A stretch of 46,850 nt of DNA from an uncultured Pelagibacteraceae bacterium (GTDB lineage: Bacteria > Pseudomonadota > Alphaproteobacteria > Pelagibacterales > Pelagibacteraceae): assembly GCA_902593405.1 (NCBI GenBank), contig CACJIB010000007.1:1-46850 (forward strand). The letters run 5' to 3'. A program made the translations under genes and the position numbers. Each line of letters opens with the position of its first letter. Positions within the stretch are counted from its first letter, which is position 1. This document shows positions 20,556 through 29,675 of this stretch, piece by piece. Below the pieces are notes generated by a model. It ran no database searches. It worked only from the letters and a program-made list of their open reading frames with translations, and had not been told where the DNA came from.

Positions 20556-21227
20556 TTATGAGTTTTTTAATAACCTTATTTCTTTTAAAAATAAAGAAAG
20601 ATTTTCTATTTTGTAATCAATGTATTCTTGATCAGACTCTTTTTTGCCCCAGTATTCATCATTGATTAACCAAACTGTTTTTGCTCCTCTTTCTTTTCCA
20701 ATAGATAAGTTTTTTGCAATATCTTCAATGTAAAGTGTCTCAGTTGGATCAATTTGAAATTTTTTGACCATCAAATCAAATGCTTTTGCCTCAGGTTTTG
20801 GACTGTATTCTGCATCAACAATATCAAATACTCCATCAAATTGATCTTCAATTCCTAAGTGAGTAGTAATATTTTTAACATGTTCTTTACTACCATTTGT
20901 AAAAACAAATTTGTTTAGATTAATATTTTCTAGCTCATTCCTTAAAGCGGTATCTTTTTCTAAAAAATCTAAATTAATATCATGCACGTAGTCTAAAAAC
21001 TCTCTTGGGGGTATATCGTGATGTATCATTAAACCATTAAGACTAGTACTATATTTGTGAAAATAATTTGTTTGTAATTCTTTTGCCTCTTTTAAATCTA
21101 CATTTAATTTATTTGAAATATATTGAGTCATTTTTTTACTTACTTGACCAAACACTCCTTCAAGATCACTGTAGAGCACCCCATCACAATCAAATAATAT
21201 GTTTTTTATATTCTTTAATTCTTTCAT
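20556..21227 (-). CDS. HAD hydrolase, pyrimidine 5'-nucleotidase type
   Basis: A 223-residue HAD phosphatase. Motif I is FDCDGVLYS, motif II FVFTNGS, and motif III/IV the YIEDIAKNLSIGKERGAKTVWL region. The cap sequence, with YFHKYSTSLNGLM and FLDYVHDINLD, is that of the pyrimidine 5'-nucleotidase/phosphoglycolate-like subgroup seen beside argB in alphaproteobacteria. Motif I has Cys between its two Asp residues. The start overlaps argB by 4 nt (ATGA). The substrate is probably a nucleoside monophosphate (inference). Confidence 0.85.
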   Translation of the reverse strand: MKELKNIKNILFDCDGVLYSDLEGVFGQVSKKMTQYISNKLNVDLKEAKELQTNYFHKYSTSLNGLMIHHDIPPREFLDYVHDINLDFLEKDTALRNELENINLNKFVFTNGSKEHVKNITTHLGIEDQFDGVFDIVDAEYSPKPEAKAFDLMVKKFQIDPTETLYIEDIAKNLSIGKERGAKTVWLINDEYWGKKESDQEYIDYKIENLSLFLKEIRLLKNS

Positions 21228-22072
21228 TGTCTTATTAGTGTACCAGAGCCTTTGTCAGAGAATATTTCCCATAAACATGAATGTGGCTTTGTGCCGTTAA
21301 TTATACCAACTGCTGTTACACCATTATTTACAGCGTCTAAGCATGCGTTTATTTTAGGTATCATACCTTCTGTAATAGTTTCATCTTTAATCATCTCAAG
21401 AACCTCGGATGAAGAAATTTCCTCTATTAATTTCTTATTTTTATCTAAAACACCATCAACATTCGTCATTAACAATAGTCTTCTAGATTTTAAAGATTTT
21501 GCTATAGCCATCGCAGCCGTATCTCCATTAATATTATATGCTTGGTTTTCTTTACCTAATCCTAATGGAGAAATTATAGGAATTTTATTTTGATTAATTA
21601 TATTTAATATTTGTTCATTATTAATCTCATTTGGTATTCCTACAAATCCTAGTTCTTCTGCCTCTGGTATAGTTTTGATAATATTATTATTTTTTGTGTG
21701 AATAGAGATTGCTTCTGTTCCTTTGTCTTTTAAAGAATTAACAATGTCATCATTAAAATCTATCAAAACAGATTCAACAATATCAATTATATTTTTGTCA
21801 GTTACCCTTAGTCCTCTTATAAATTTTGATTGAATATTTGATTTTTCTAGTTCTCTTTTAATTCTAGGTCCACCACCATGAATTACCACAGTTGCAAGGC
21901 CTAATTTATTTAAAACACTAAGATCAGTTATAAAATTATTAAATACGTTTCTATCAATTAAAACATTTCCACCGTATTTAATTACTATTAAATCATTTTT
22001 ATATTTTTCAATATATTTAGTTACTTCATTAATAGGTGGCCCATCTTCAGGTAATATCTTTTCAAGGTCCAT
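21224..22072 (-). CDS. argB: acetylglutamate kinase
   Basis: It phosphorylates N-acetylglutamate in arginine biosynthesis. Amino-acid kinase fold, 282 residues: IVIKYGGNVL with the catalytic Lys, VVIHGGGPRI, SPLGLG, NINGDTAAMAIA and a MIPKINACLDAV C-terminal segment. It follows yidC by 15 nt. In many alphaproteobacteria a YihA/EngB GTPase gene lies between yidC and argB; here there is none. Confidence 0.96.
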   Translation of the reverse strand: MDLEKILPEDGPPINEVTKYIEKYKNDLIVIKYGGNVLIDRNVFNNFITDLSVLNKLGLATVVIHGGGPRIKRELEKSNIQSKFIRGLRVTDKNIIDIVESVLIDFNDDIVNSLKDKGTEAISIHTKNNNIIKTIPEAEELGFVGIPNEINNEQILNIINQNKIPIISPLGLGKENQAYNINGDTAAMAIAKSLKSRRLLLMTNVDGVLDKNKKLIEEISSSEVLEMIKDETITEGMIPKINACLDAVNNGVTAVGIINGTKPHSCLWEIFSDKGSGTLIRQ

Positions 22073-22087
22073 TTATTATTTTTTTAA

Positions 22088-23767
22088 TTAGGTTACAGTT
22101 TTGACTGTTGTACGTTTCATTATTACAACCTGCTGAGCCATTGTTAAAATGTTATTAACTGTCCAATAAATTACTAGACCACTTGGGAATGGTGCAAGAA
22201 TTACTGTTAAAAATAAAGGGAAGAACATAAATATTTTTGCTTGCATTGGATCTGTTGGAGCGGGATTTAACTTTTGTTGAACCCACATTGATACTCCCAT
22301 AGCAACTGGCCATGCCCCAATTACAAGGAAAGAAGGTACGTCATAAGGAAACAATCCAAATAAATTAAATATAGAAGTAGGATCCTTAGCACTTAAATCT
22401 TGGATCCAACCATAAAAAGGCATATGACGCATTTCTATCGTTACAAATAAAACTTTATACAAAGCAAAAAATACAGGTATTTGAATTAGAATTGGCAAAC
22501 ATCCAGACATGGGATTTACTTTTTCCTTCTTGTAAAGAGCCATCATTGCTTGCTGCAATTTCATCTTGTCATCTTTGTGTAATTCCTTAAGTCTTGCCAT
22601 CTCAGGCTGAAGAGCTTTCATTTTAGCCATGCTTCTGAATGAAAAATTAGCAAGTGGAAAAAACGCTACACGAATACAGACAGTAACAGCAATAATTGCC
22701 AATCCATAATTACCAAAAATTTTAAAGAAATATTCTAAAGCAGTGAACAAAGGACGTGTTAAAAAGTATAAGAAACCCCAATCAATCGTCAGATCAAATT
22801 TATCAATTTTTAATGATTCTGCGTACCCATCAATCACATCAACTCTCTTTGCAGCTACTATTACTTGTAATTTTTCTTCTATAGAGGAGTTTCCATTTAA
22901 CTCTAACGGTTCTGTTGTAACAAAGTTTATTCTATATTTGTTTTTGTAATCCATCGTAGTTTTAAATTCTTTTTCTCTCGGTGGAATTAGAGTTGAAATG
23001 TAATATTTATCTCCTAGACCTAACCACCCTTTTTGAGCAGTTCTTGAAAATTTTTTCTCTTCAATATCATCATAATCTTCCTCAATTAATTCTTCATCTA
23101 ATGTAGCGATAGGGCCTTCATGAAGAATGTAAAAATCGGTTAAACCTTCTGGGATTTGATTTCTTATAATTTGTCCATAAGAATAGAAGTCATAGTTTTT
23201 ATCAGTAGAATTTATAACTCTTTGTTTGATTGTGAATAAAAACTTATCATCTAATGCAATTTCTTTTTCAAAAGTGATGCCTTGATCATTTGTCCAACTT
23301 AGTTTTACAGGTGATTGATCAGTTAATTTTTTATTTCCAGAAACTGACCAAATTGAATCTGCATTTGGAATATTGATATTTTTATCAGTAGTTATAAAAC
23401 CACTTTCTATTATATAGCCTTCTTTAGAGCTTCGTGGTGCAAGAAATTTTACTTTTTCATCGCTTTCTAAACTAACATTATATTCTTTGAAAGTTAGATC
23501 GTCTATTGCGGCCCCTTTTAATGAAATAGATCCAACAATACTTTGGTTTTCAAATTGAATTCTTTCACTTTGTTTTAACGCTTCTTCTCGTGAAATTTCG
23601 GTTACATTTTCTTTTTGATCAAGACTAGGTGCATCTGAATTCTGTTCAGTCTTAGTTTTTTCGGTTAAATTTTCTTTCGTTACAGGAGGTGGTGCAAAAA
23701 ATAGCGAGTATAATATAATTACAGCAGCTGATAAACTTATGGCAGCAATTATATTTCTAGTTTCCAT
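22088..23767 (-). CDS. yidC: membrane protein insertase YidC
   Basis: It inserts and folds inner-membrane proteins with or without SecYEG. An N-terminal signal anchor (residues 1-26) is followed by a long periplasmic beta domain (about 60-330) and the conserved membrane core (about 345-555), with the YKKEKVNPMSGCLPILIQIPVFFALYKVL region. 559 residues. The start shares one base with the yidD stop. Confidence 0.96.
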   Translation of the reverse strand: METRNIIAAISLSAAVIILYSLFFAPPPVTKENLTEKTKTEQNSDAPSLDQKENVTEISREEALKQSERIQFENQSIVGSISLKGAAIDDLTFKEYNVSLESDEKVKFLAPRSSKEGYIIESGFITTDKNINIPNADSIWSVSGNKKLTDQSPVKLSWTNDQGITFEKEIALDDKFLFTIKQRVINSTDKNYDFYSYGQIIRNQIPEGLTDFYILHEGPIATLDEELIEEDYDDIEEKKFSRTAQKGWLGLGDKYYISTLIPPREKEFKTTMDYKNKYRINFVTTEPLELNGNSSIEEKLQVIVAAKRVDVIDGYAESLKIDKFDLTIDWGFLYFLTRPLFTALEYFFKIFGNYGLAIIAVTVCIRVAFFPLANFSFRSMAKMKALQPEMARLKELHKDDKMKLQQAMMALYKKEKVNPMSGCLPILIQIPVFFALYKVLFVTIEMRHMPFYGWIQDLSAKDPTSIFNLFGLFPYDVPSFLVIGAWPVAMGVSMWVQQKLNPAPTDPMQAKIFMFFPLFLTVILAPFPSGLVIYWTVNNILTMAQQVVIMKRTTVKTVT

Positions 23768-24018
23768 TATTTATTATCCTTCATTTCTTTTTTAACTGGA
23801 TCAAACCCTTCTCCGCCCCCTAAAAATTTTATTGGATGGCAGGATAAAATTCTTTTTATACTAATTAATGAACCTTTAAAAAAACCGTATTCCTTTAAAG
23901 CATCTATGCTGTATTCAGAACATGTTGGTAAATATCTACAAGAATGACCCAATAATGGACTGATCAAATACTTATAGGCTTTGATAAATTTAATTAAAAT
24001 TAAAGTAAATATATTCAT
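23767..24018 (-). CDS. yidD: membrane protein insertion efficiency factor YidD
   Basis: An 83-residue small protein with the family signature: a hydrophobic/amphipathic N-terminus, then [38 protein letters not shown]. YidD assists YidC-dependent insertion. Its placement between rnpA and yidC is the widely conserved order, and one-base overlaps join it to both. Confidence 0.95.
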   Translation of the reverse strand: MNIFTLILIKFIKAYKYLISPLLGHSCRYLPTCSEYSIDALKEYGFFKGSLISIKRILSCHPIKFLGGGEGFDPVKKEMKDNK

Positions 24019-24359
24019 TATTTTATTTTTGCAAAATCCTGAAAAAGAGTTTCTTTTATAATTTTGTATTCATTATTTAGCATAGAAGACTTAGCTATAA
24101 CAAGAAATGAATAATCAAAGTTTATCTCTATTTTCTTAACAGCTTCATTCATGATGTTTCTTAATCTTCTTTTAATTTTATTTCTCTTTACTGCATTACC
24201 AATTTTTTTTTTAGTTACAAAACTGATATTTAGTCTTTTTTTATCTTTATTTAGTAATTTTCCAAAAAAAATACTTACATACTTATTGGTAATCTTTTTT
24301 TGTTTAAGTAAATTTTTAAATTCTTCGTTTTTTGAAAGAGCAAGTATTTTGCTTTTCAT
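24018..24359 (-). CDS. rnpA: ribonuclease P protein component
   Basis: 113 residues, highly basic. The [24 protein letters not shown] stretch carries the RNR-type RNA-binding signature. It binds the RNase P RNA and helps process tRNA 5' leaders. It starts 4 nt after the rpmH stop, and the two are probably transcribed together from upstream of rpmH. Confidence 0.95.
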   Translation of the reverse strand: MKSKILALSKNEEFKNLLKQKKITNKYVSIFFGKLLNKDKKRLNISFVTKKKIGNAVKRNKIKRRLRNIMNEAVKKIEINFDYSFLVIAKSSMLNNEYKIIKETLFQDFAKIK

Positions 24360-24363
24360 TATT

Positions 24364-24504
24364 CTATACAGAAACAGTTAGTGATTTTCTTCCTCTTGCT
24401 CTTCTTCTAGCCAAAAGCTTTTTACCACCTTTAGTTTTCATTTTTGAACGAAATCCGTGTTTTCGAGCTCTTTTTTTATTTGAGGGTTGATAAGTTCTTT
24501 TCAT
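24364..24504 (-). CDS. rpmH: 50S ribosomal protein L34
   Basis: A 46-residue gene: [18 protein letters not shown] opens it, [17 protein letters not shown] follows, and SLTVSV ends it. This is an essentially complete L34 and fills the expected position upstream of rnpA. Start ATG at 24504, stop TAG at 24364-24366. The promoter should lie in the 97-nt divergent gap to the TVP38-like gene; that gap is AT-rich and contains TATAAT on the plus strand at 24527-24532, but I cannot pair it with a -35. Confidence 0.96.
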   Translation of the reverse strand: MKRTYQPSNKKRARKHGFRSKMKTKGGKKLLARRRARGRKSLTVSV

Positions 24505-24601
24505 AATTAGATTTGATATAGTTTTTTATAATTTTTGCACCTTTATATTAGTAATAATTAAAATAGCAAATAGAAGATTAAGCATTAAAATAAGAAGAAT
24601 C

Positions 24602-25324
24602 ATGGAAAATACAAAAAAAATTAAAATATTTATTGGGTTATCTTATCTATTAATTATTTGTGTATTTTTGTATTTCTTTTTTTCAAAATTTAGTCTTTCA
24701 GAAATCACATCCTATGATTTTCTAAGAGATAACCAATCTTATTTTTTTGAACTTAAAAAATCTAACTTATTTTTAGTTTCTATTATTTTTTTAGCATTAA
24801 CTATTCTTTGGGTTTTCCCTTTCTTAGGATTTGGATCTCCAGTTGCTTTAATGGGAGGTTTTATATTTGGAAAATGGATAGGTACATTTGTTGTTGTTTT
24901 AGGCTTGAGTATTGGTGCTACTTTTTTATATATTTTTGGAAATTATTTTTTAAAACAGCTTGTTAGAGAAAAGTTTTTAAATAAGTTTCAAAACTTGGAA
25001 ATAAGATTTAAACAATCTGAATTTATTTATTTATTAATTTACCGTTTTATAGGTGGTATACCTTGGCAGCTAAGCTGTATCTTACCAACCTTATTTAATG
25101 TTAAGGTTATAAATTTTTTCTTTGCTACATTGATTGGAATAATTCCTCAAATTTTTTTAGCAGTTTCTATTGGTAGTGGATTAGAAAAAATTATAGACCA
25201 AAATGCTGAAGTTCCAGGAATAACTGATATAATATTTTCACCTGATATATATGTTCCTATTTCAGCTTTCTTTATTTTAATTCTGATTACAATATTTTTG
25301 AGAAAGTTTTTTTATAGAAATTAG
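24602..25324 (+). CDS. TVP38/TMEM64 (DedA-like, VTT domain) membrane protein
   Basis: 240 residues with an N-terminal membrane segment (about 10-28), more at 56-110, then a re-entrant VTT-domain core: FPFLGFGSPVALMGGFIFG, GASIGATFLY-like GLSIGATFLYIFGN, and the YRFIGGIPWQLSCILPTLFNV region. A final segment lies near 215-235. VTT proteins are proposed lipid scramblases or transporters, and the exact role here is unknown. Its stop codon abuts the 3' end of tRNA-Thr on the opposite strand. Confidence 0.85.
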   Translation: MENTKKIKIFIGLSYLLIICVFLYFFFSKFSLSEITSYDFLRDNQSYFFELKKSNLFLVSIIFLALTILWVFPFLGFGSPVALMGGFIFGKWIGTFVVVLGLSIGATFLYIFGNYFLKQLVREKFLNKFQNLEIRFKQSEFIYLLIYRFIGGIPWQLSCILPTLFNVKVINFFFATLIGIIPQIFLAVSIGSGLEKIIDQNAEVPGITDIIFSPDIYVPISAFFILILITIFLRKFFYRN

Positions 25325-25398
25325 TGGTGCTCCCACCCTGTACTGACCAGGGAACTAGTCATTACCAATGACTTGTTATACCATTTAACTACAGGAGC
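25325..25398 (-). tRNA. tRNA-Thr (GGT), unusual T-loop
   Basis: A 74-nt tRNA on the minus strand, with acceptor GCTCCTG pairing with TGGGAGC, discriminator A and encoded CCA. The D-arm is GTTA/TAAC. The anticodon arm AGTCA-TTGGTAA-TGACT gives anticodon GGT. The T-stem CCCTG/CAGGG is perfect, but the loop reads GTCAGTA instead of the universal TTCRANN, so positions 54 and 58 are G. A possible -10 TACAAT lies on the minus strand at 25409-25414. Confidence 0.85.
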
Positions 25399-25498
25399 TT
25401 AGAGACAAATTGTATTTTATTGATAATAAAGCATTTTTTTCAAATTATTGCCTTAATTTTTTGATTAATATGATTTATATCTATTTTAGGAAAATGCT

Positions 25499-25699
25499 AT
25501 GGGAATTCATTACGACTACAAATCAACTAAAGGTAATAAGCTTATGGAAAAGCAAGCTAAAAGGGAGAAAAAGCTTGCTGAAAAAAAAGCTAAACGTTTA
25601 GCTAAAGAAGGCCCAAAAAAAGAAGATGAAAAAGCACCTGCGCTAGATCCCAATAAACCAATTTCTTTAGATTTCCTGACTAACCCAAACAAAGAATGA
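25499..25699 (+). CDS. small charged protein, unknown
   Basis: 66 residues from ATG 25499. The N-terminus is MGIHYDYKSTKGNKLMEKQ, then a Lys/Ala/Glu-rich helix (KREKKLAEKKAKRLAKEG) and a Pro-containing tail ending in ISLDFLTNP. No family is recognised. It overlaps the following 33-residue gene by 4 nt (ATGA), which in turn overlaps dcd by one base, so the three look like one operon. It could bind nucleic acid or ribosomes through its basic helix, but that is a guess. Confidence 0.65.
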   Translation: MGIHYDYKSTKGNKLMEKQAKREKKLAEKKAKRLAKEGPKKEDEKAPALDPNKPISLDFLTNPNKE

Positions 25700-25797
25700 G
25701 TTCAAAAGAAAAAAATGAGCGTTTAAGCTTGGCGCTTAGAAAAAATTTGAAGAAAAGAAAAATTTTCCAAAAAAAAAATAAAAAGAAAAATAAATAA
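25696..25797 (+). CDS. 33-residue basic protein coupled to dcd
   Basis: ATG at 25696 overlaps the previous stop (ATGA), and TAA at 25795-25797 shares a base with the dcd ATG. The sequence begins [20 protein letters not shown] and continues as a Lys-rich tail. The perfect coupling on both sides and an uninterrupted frame support a real gene. The [16 protein letters not shown] pattern resembles short basic proteins found beside murA or dcd in other alphaproteobacteria (from memory, unverified). Function unknown. Confidence 0.6.
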   Translation: MSSKEKNERLSLALRKNLKKRKIFQKKNKKKNK

Positions 25798-26357
25798 TGT
25801 CAATTCAACCTGATTCTTGGATAAAAAAAATGTGCAAAGAGCACAATATGATAGAGCCATTTTTGGATCATCAAGTTTCTGAAGGTAAAATTTCTTATGG
25901 ATTAAGTAGTATGGGATATGATGTAAGAATCTCTGATGAATATAGAATATTTACTAATGTAAATAGTTCTTTGGTTGATCCAAAGAGTTTTTCTGATGAT
26001 AACTTTATAGAACGAAAAGGACCACACTGTATTATACCACCAAATTCATTCGTATTAGCTAAAACAGTAGAATATTTTAGAATACCAAAAGACGTATTAT
26101 GTATTTGTGTTGGAAAAAGCACTTATGCAAGGACAGGAATTATTTGCAATGTTACTCCAATTGAAAATGAATTTGAGGGCAATATTGTAATTGAGCTAAG
26201 TAATACAACACCTAACCCTGCAAAAATTTATTCAAATGAGGGAATAGCACAATTTTTATTTTTCAAATCAGATACTCAGCCAGAAACAACTTATAAATCA
26301 AAGAACGGTAAATATCAGGGTCAAACCACAATTCAAGTTGCTAAAATTAAAAAGTAA
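25797..26357 (+). CDS. dcd: dCTP deaminase
   Basis: It deaminates dCTP to dUTP, feeding dTMP synthesis. 186 residues. [13 protein letters not shown], the [12 protein letters not shown] segment, and [22 protein letters not shown] with the catalytic Glu are family hallmarks; a C-terminal [10 protein letters not shown] closes the active site. It is followed 3 nt later by murA. Confidence 0.95.
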   Translation: MSIQPDSWIKKMCKEHNMIEPFLDHQVSEGKISYGLSSMGYDVRISDEYRIFTNVNSSLVDPKSFSDDNFIERKGPHCIIPPNSFVLAKTVEYFRIPKDVLCICVGKSTYARTGIICNVTPIENEFEGNIVIELSNTTPNPAKIYSNEGIAQFLFFKSDTQPETTYKSKNGKYQGQTTIQVAKIKK

Positions 26358-26360
26358 TTT

Positions 26361-27620
26361 ATGGATAAATTTCTGATTAATGGCCCTTGTAAAATCAAGG
26401 GTAATGTTTCAATTTCAGGTTCGAAGAATGCATCTCTACCGATATTAGCTGCAACATTATTATTTGATAAACCTGTAGTTATCAAAAATTTACCAAGAGT
26501 TAGAGATATTAATACAATGTTAAATTTATTAAAGACTCTTGGTTCTAAAATAATTTTATCAAGAGATAAAAAAACAGCAAAAATTATAAATAAAAAAAAT
26601 ATGAAAACTTTTGCTAGTTATTCTTTAGTCAAAACAATGCGTGGTTCTATTTTAGTTTTAGGTCCACTTATTTCAAAATACAATAAATCTAAAATCTCTT
26701 TACCTGGCGGATGTTTAATTGGTGCTAGACCAGTTAATTATCATCTAGCTGCATTAAAAAAACTTGGTATGAAATATGAATTGAAAGATGGATATATTCT
26801 CGCAAAATCAAAAGGAAAACTTAGTGGAAAAACTATAAATTTTCCAAAGATAAGTGTTGGGGCAACTGAAAATTCTATAATAGCAGCATGTTTAGCAAAA
26901 GGAAAAACAGTTTTAAAAAATTGTGCAATAGAACCTGAGATTAAAGATCTTACAAATTTTTTAAATAATGCTGGAGCGAAAATAAAATGGACAGGAAGAG
27001 TTTGTAAAATCATAGGTGTAAATTCTTTAAATGAAACTGAATATTCTGTAATGGCCGATAGAATAGAAGCAGGCACATTTTGTGTAGCTGCAACACTTGC
27101 AAAAGGTAACTTACAAATAAATAATTTAAATCCTAAAATTATTGGTACAGAAATAAAATTACTAAAAAAAGTTGGTGCTAAAATTAAAACTAGTGAAAAT
27201 AAAATCTTAATTAAAGGACCTGAAAAAATAAAATCCATAAAAAGCATTAAAACTAAAGAGTTTCCAGGTATTCCAACAGACCTTCAAGCACAATTGATGG
27301 TTTTGATGTGCAAAGCAGTTGGCAAAAGTTCAATAACCGAAAGTATTTTTGAAAATAGATTTATGCATGTTGCAGAATTGCAAAGACTGGGGGCAAAAAT
27401 AAATATTAAAAATAATACTGCTACGATAGAAGGAAATACTAAATTCATTGGCGCTGAATTAATGTCTAGTGATTTAAGAGCATCTGTTGCTTTGGTTCTA
27501 GCAGCTGTAGTTTCTACTGGTAAATCATATATTAACAGAATTTATCACTTAGATAGAGGTTATGAAAAAATAGAAAATAAATTAAAAAAAATAGGTGTTA
27601 AAATTAGAAGGTTAAAATAG
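26361..27620 (+). CDS. murA: UDP-N-acetylglucosamine 1-carboxyvinyltransferase
   Basis: First committed step of peptidoglycan synthesis: it transfers enolpyruvate from PEP to UDP-GlcNAc. SGSKNASLPILA (Lys22, Asn23) and LPGGCLIGARPVNYHL with Cys118, the phosphoenolpyruvate/fosfomycin-reactive Cys, are clear. The C-terminus has DLRASVALVLAA and YHLDRGYEKIENKL. 419 residues. The stop shares a base with the next GTG start. Confidence 0.97.
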   Translation: MDKFLINGPCKIKGNVSISGSKNASLPILAATLLFDKPVVIKNLPRVRDINTMLNLLKTLGSKIILSRDKKTAKIINKKNMKTFASYSLVKTMRGSILVLGPLISKYNKSKISLPGGCLIGARPVNYHLAALKKLGMKYELKDGYILAKSKGKLSGKTINFPKISVGATENSIIAACLAKGKTVLKNCAIEPEIKDLTNFLNNAGAKIKWTGRVCKIIGVNSLNETEYSVMADRIEAGTFCVAATLAKGNLQINNLNPKIIGTEIKLLKKVGAKIKTSENKILIKGPEKIKSIKSIKTKEFPGIPTDLQAQLMVLMCKAVGKSSITESIFENRFMHVAELQRLGAKINIKNNTATIEGNTKFIGAELMSSDLRASVALVLAAVVSTGKSYINRIYHLDRGYEKIENKLKKIGVKIRRLK

Positions 27621-28012
27621 TGAATAAATATTTAGCAAAAATAATAGCTAGCGACCAAGAAGGTTTACAAATGATTTCAGCTTGTAGTTCAGGGGCTAAG
27701 GTTAAAATTGCAGATATAAAATATCTCGCATCCAATAAAGTTTTTTTACTATCAATTGAAAGAACCAAGGTTGAAAGTGATCAGGAAGATAAAAAAATTA
27801 ATAGCATTTGTAGGTTTGATTTTGTTGATAAAGTAAGATCAAAGAATATTGATCAATCAAATCAAGAAACAGTTTTAGAACTAATAGGTATAGATTATTT
27901 GAAAAATAATGATGTTTATGAAATAAATCTTATTTTTAATAATAATGCGCATATTGCTTTAACTACAGAGACTATTGAAGCAAGATTAGAGGATCAAAGT
28001 GAGATTAAATAG
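27620..28012 (+). CDS. DUF2948-like protein
   Basis: 130 residues with a GTG start overlapping murA by one base (TAGTG). The pattern of an early ASDQEGLQMISACSSGAKVKIADIKYL segment, then FLLSIERTKVE and RFDFVDKVRSKNI, fits DUF2948, an alphaproteobacterial family found between murA and hisD. The role is unknown. There are no membrane segments or catalytic motifs. Its conserved placement suggests a link to cell-wall or growth genes, which is inference. Confidence 0.7.
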   Translation: MNKYLAKIIASDQEGLQMISACSSGAKVKIADIKYLASNKVFLLSIERTKVESDQEDKKINSICRFDFVDKVRSKNIDQSNQETVLELIGIDYLKNNDVYEINLIFNNNAHIALTTETIEARLEDQSEIK

Positions 28013-28014
28013 TT

Positions 28015-29298
28015 ATGAAGATATTAAATAGTAAAAGTAAAAATTTTGATAAATTATTAGAGAATTTGCTTTTACAAAGAAAAAAAAAAATTCAATCAGA
28101 CTCTGTTTCTGTAACAAATATAATTAAAGATGTTAAAAAAAATGGAGATAAAGCATTAATCAAATACGAGAAAAGATTCAATCAAAATAAAATAATCATC
28201 CCAAGCACAAAACAAATAAAAAAATCTATAAATTCACTTGATAAAAAAGTAAAGAAAGCAATCGATACGGCTTATAATAGAATTTATAAATTTCATTCAC
28301 TTCAAAAATTTAAAAATATTTCTTATACAGATAAATTAAAAAACAAACTTGAATATAAATATGTGCCTTTAGAGTCTGTTGCAATTTATGTTCCTGGTTC
28401 TACTGCTTCATACCCATCAAGTGTATTAATGAATGCTATTCCAGCAATTGTTGCAGGTGTTAAGAGGATAGTTATGATTAATCCAGGCTATAAAGGAAAA
28501 CAAAATCCAGCCGTATTATACGCTGCAAAAAAATGCAAAATAAAAGAAATTTATTCTATCGGAGGCCCTTCTGCTATTGCAGCAGTATCCTATGGGACTA
28601 AAAAAATTAAAAAAGTTCATAAAATAGTTGGTCCAGGAAACGCCTATGTTGCAGCTGCAAAAAAAGAAGTTTTTGGTGTTGTTGGAATTGAAGGTATGAC
28701 CGCAGGTCCTTCAGAAGTTACAGTCGTTTGTGACAAATTCTCGAATGCCGAGTGGGTTGCAAGTGATTTAATTGGACAAGCTGAACATGATATTCTTGCA
28801 CAATGTATTTTGATTTCAAAAGATAAAAATTTATTAGATAAAGTAAAAATTGAAATTACTAAACAATTAAAAGAAATTCCAAGATCTTCTATTGCAAGAA
28901 GAAGTTTAATTAATAATGGAATTCTTATGTATATTTCTTCAGACGCTAAAATAACAAGTGTTGTAAATAAAATTGCACCAGAACATTTAGAATTAAATAT
29001 TAAAAATTATAAATCGTTAGTTCCAAAAATAAAAAATTCAGGATCAATATGTTTAGGAAAATATGCAGTGATGGCAATGACTGATTATAATGTTGGATCA
29101 AACCATGTCTTGCCAACTAATGGTTCTGCAAAATACTCAAGTGGTATAAGTGTAAATGAATTTTATAAAAGGATTTCTTACATAAACTTATCAAAAAAGG
29201 GTATTGAAAGTCTTGGACCATCAGTTATAACACTTGCAAATTACGAAGGGTTGGTTGGACACGCTCAATCTGTAGTAAAACGATTAAGGAGAAAATAA
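28015..29298 (+). CDS. hisD: histidinol dehydrogenase
   Basis: It oxidises L-histidinol to histidine in two NAD-dependent steps. 427 residues. [56 protein letters not shown] and APEHLELN are family segments; the last three supply zinc ligands and the catalytic Glu/His. An A11 run at 28080-28090 is in frame. The AAGGAG near its 3' end (about 29286-29291) is placed to serve infA. Confidence 0.96.
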   Translation: MKILNSKSKNFDKLLENLLLQRKKKIQSDSVSVTNIIKDVKKNGDKALIKYEKRFNQNKIIIPSTKQIKKSINSLDKKVKKAIDTAYNRIYKFHSLQKFKNISYTDKLKNKLEYKYVPLESVAIYVPGSTASYPSSVLMNAIPAIVAGVKRIVMINPGYKGKQNPAVLYAAKKCKIKEIYSIGGPSAIAAVSYGTKKIKKVHKIVGPGNAYVAAAKKEVFGVVGIEGMTAGPSEVTVVCDKFSNAEWVASDLIGQAEHDILAQCILISKDKNLLDKVKIEITKQLKEIPRSSIARRSLINNGILMYISSDAKITSVVNKIAPEHLELNIKNYKSLVPKIKNSGSICLGKYAVMAMTDYNVGSNHVLPTNGSAKYSSGISVNEFYKRISYINLSKKGIESLGPSVITLANYEGLVGHAQSVVKRLRRK

Positions 29299-29300
29299 AT

Positions 29301-29516
29301 TTGTCAAAACAAGACTTGCTGGAATTTAAAGGTACAGTGATAGACCTTCTTCCGAACGCTATGTTTAGAGTAAAGTTAGAAAATGGACATACCGTTACTG
29401 CCCATACAGCTGGTAAGTTAAGAAAAAACAGAATTAGAGTTCTCCAAGGTGATAATGTGACAGTTGAAATGACACCTTACGATCTTACTAAAGGAAGAAT
29501 TATCTTTAGAGGATAA
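29301..29516 (+). CDS. infA: translation initiation factor IF-1
   Basis: A 71-residue S1-fold (OB) protein: [43 protein letters not shown] and [11 protein letters not shown] are IF-1 hallmarks. It binds the 30S A site in initiation. The start is TTG at 29301, 2 nt after the hisD stop, with AAGGAG 9 nt upstream. Confidence 0.96.
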   Translation: MSKQDLLEFKGTVIDLLPNAMFRVKLENGHTVTAHTAGKLRKNRIRVLQGDNVTVEMTPYDLTKGRIIFRG

Positions 29517-29520
29517 ATAA

Positions 29521-29595
29521 GGCTGAGTAGCTCAGGAGTAGAGCAGAGCCCTGAAAAGGCTTGTGTCGGAGGTGCGAATCCTTCCTCAGCCACCA
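29521..29595 (+). tRNA. tRNA-Phe (GAA), T-loop with G55
   Basis: A 75-nt tRNA 4 nt after infA. Acceptor GGCTGAG pairs with CTCAGCC, discriminator A, encoded CCA. The anticodon loop CTGAAAA gives GAA. The D-loop is short (AGGAGTA). The T-arm GGAGG-TGCGAAT-CCTTC has G where the universal T55/pseudouridine should be. It may be cotranscribed with infA. Confidence 0.9.
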
Positions 29596-29643
29596 CCACA
29601 AAGTTTCATCTTGAAATAATCTTAAAAGAAATTACCTTTAAGA

Positions 29644-29649
29644 TATAAT
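29644..29649 (+). promoter_or_regulatory. -10 box of the cold-shock gene
   Basis: A perfect TATAAT sits 26 nt upstream of the start codon. A poor -35 candidate (CTTAAA at 29621-29626) lies 17 nt before it. The leader would be about 20 nt, which is short for cold-shock genes regulated by a long structured 5' UTR. Confidence 0.5.
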
Positions 29650-29675
29650 AAATAACAAAAGGACTAAGAAATAAG

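Noticed and set aside
26741..27247. 168-codon minus-strand frame inside murA
   Set aside because: Complement of a well-supported murA; no start context or motif.
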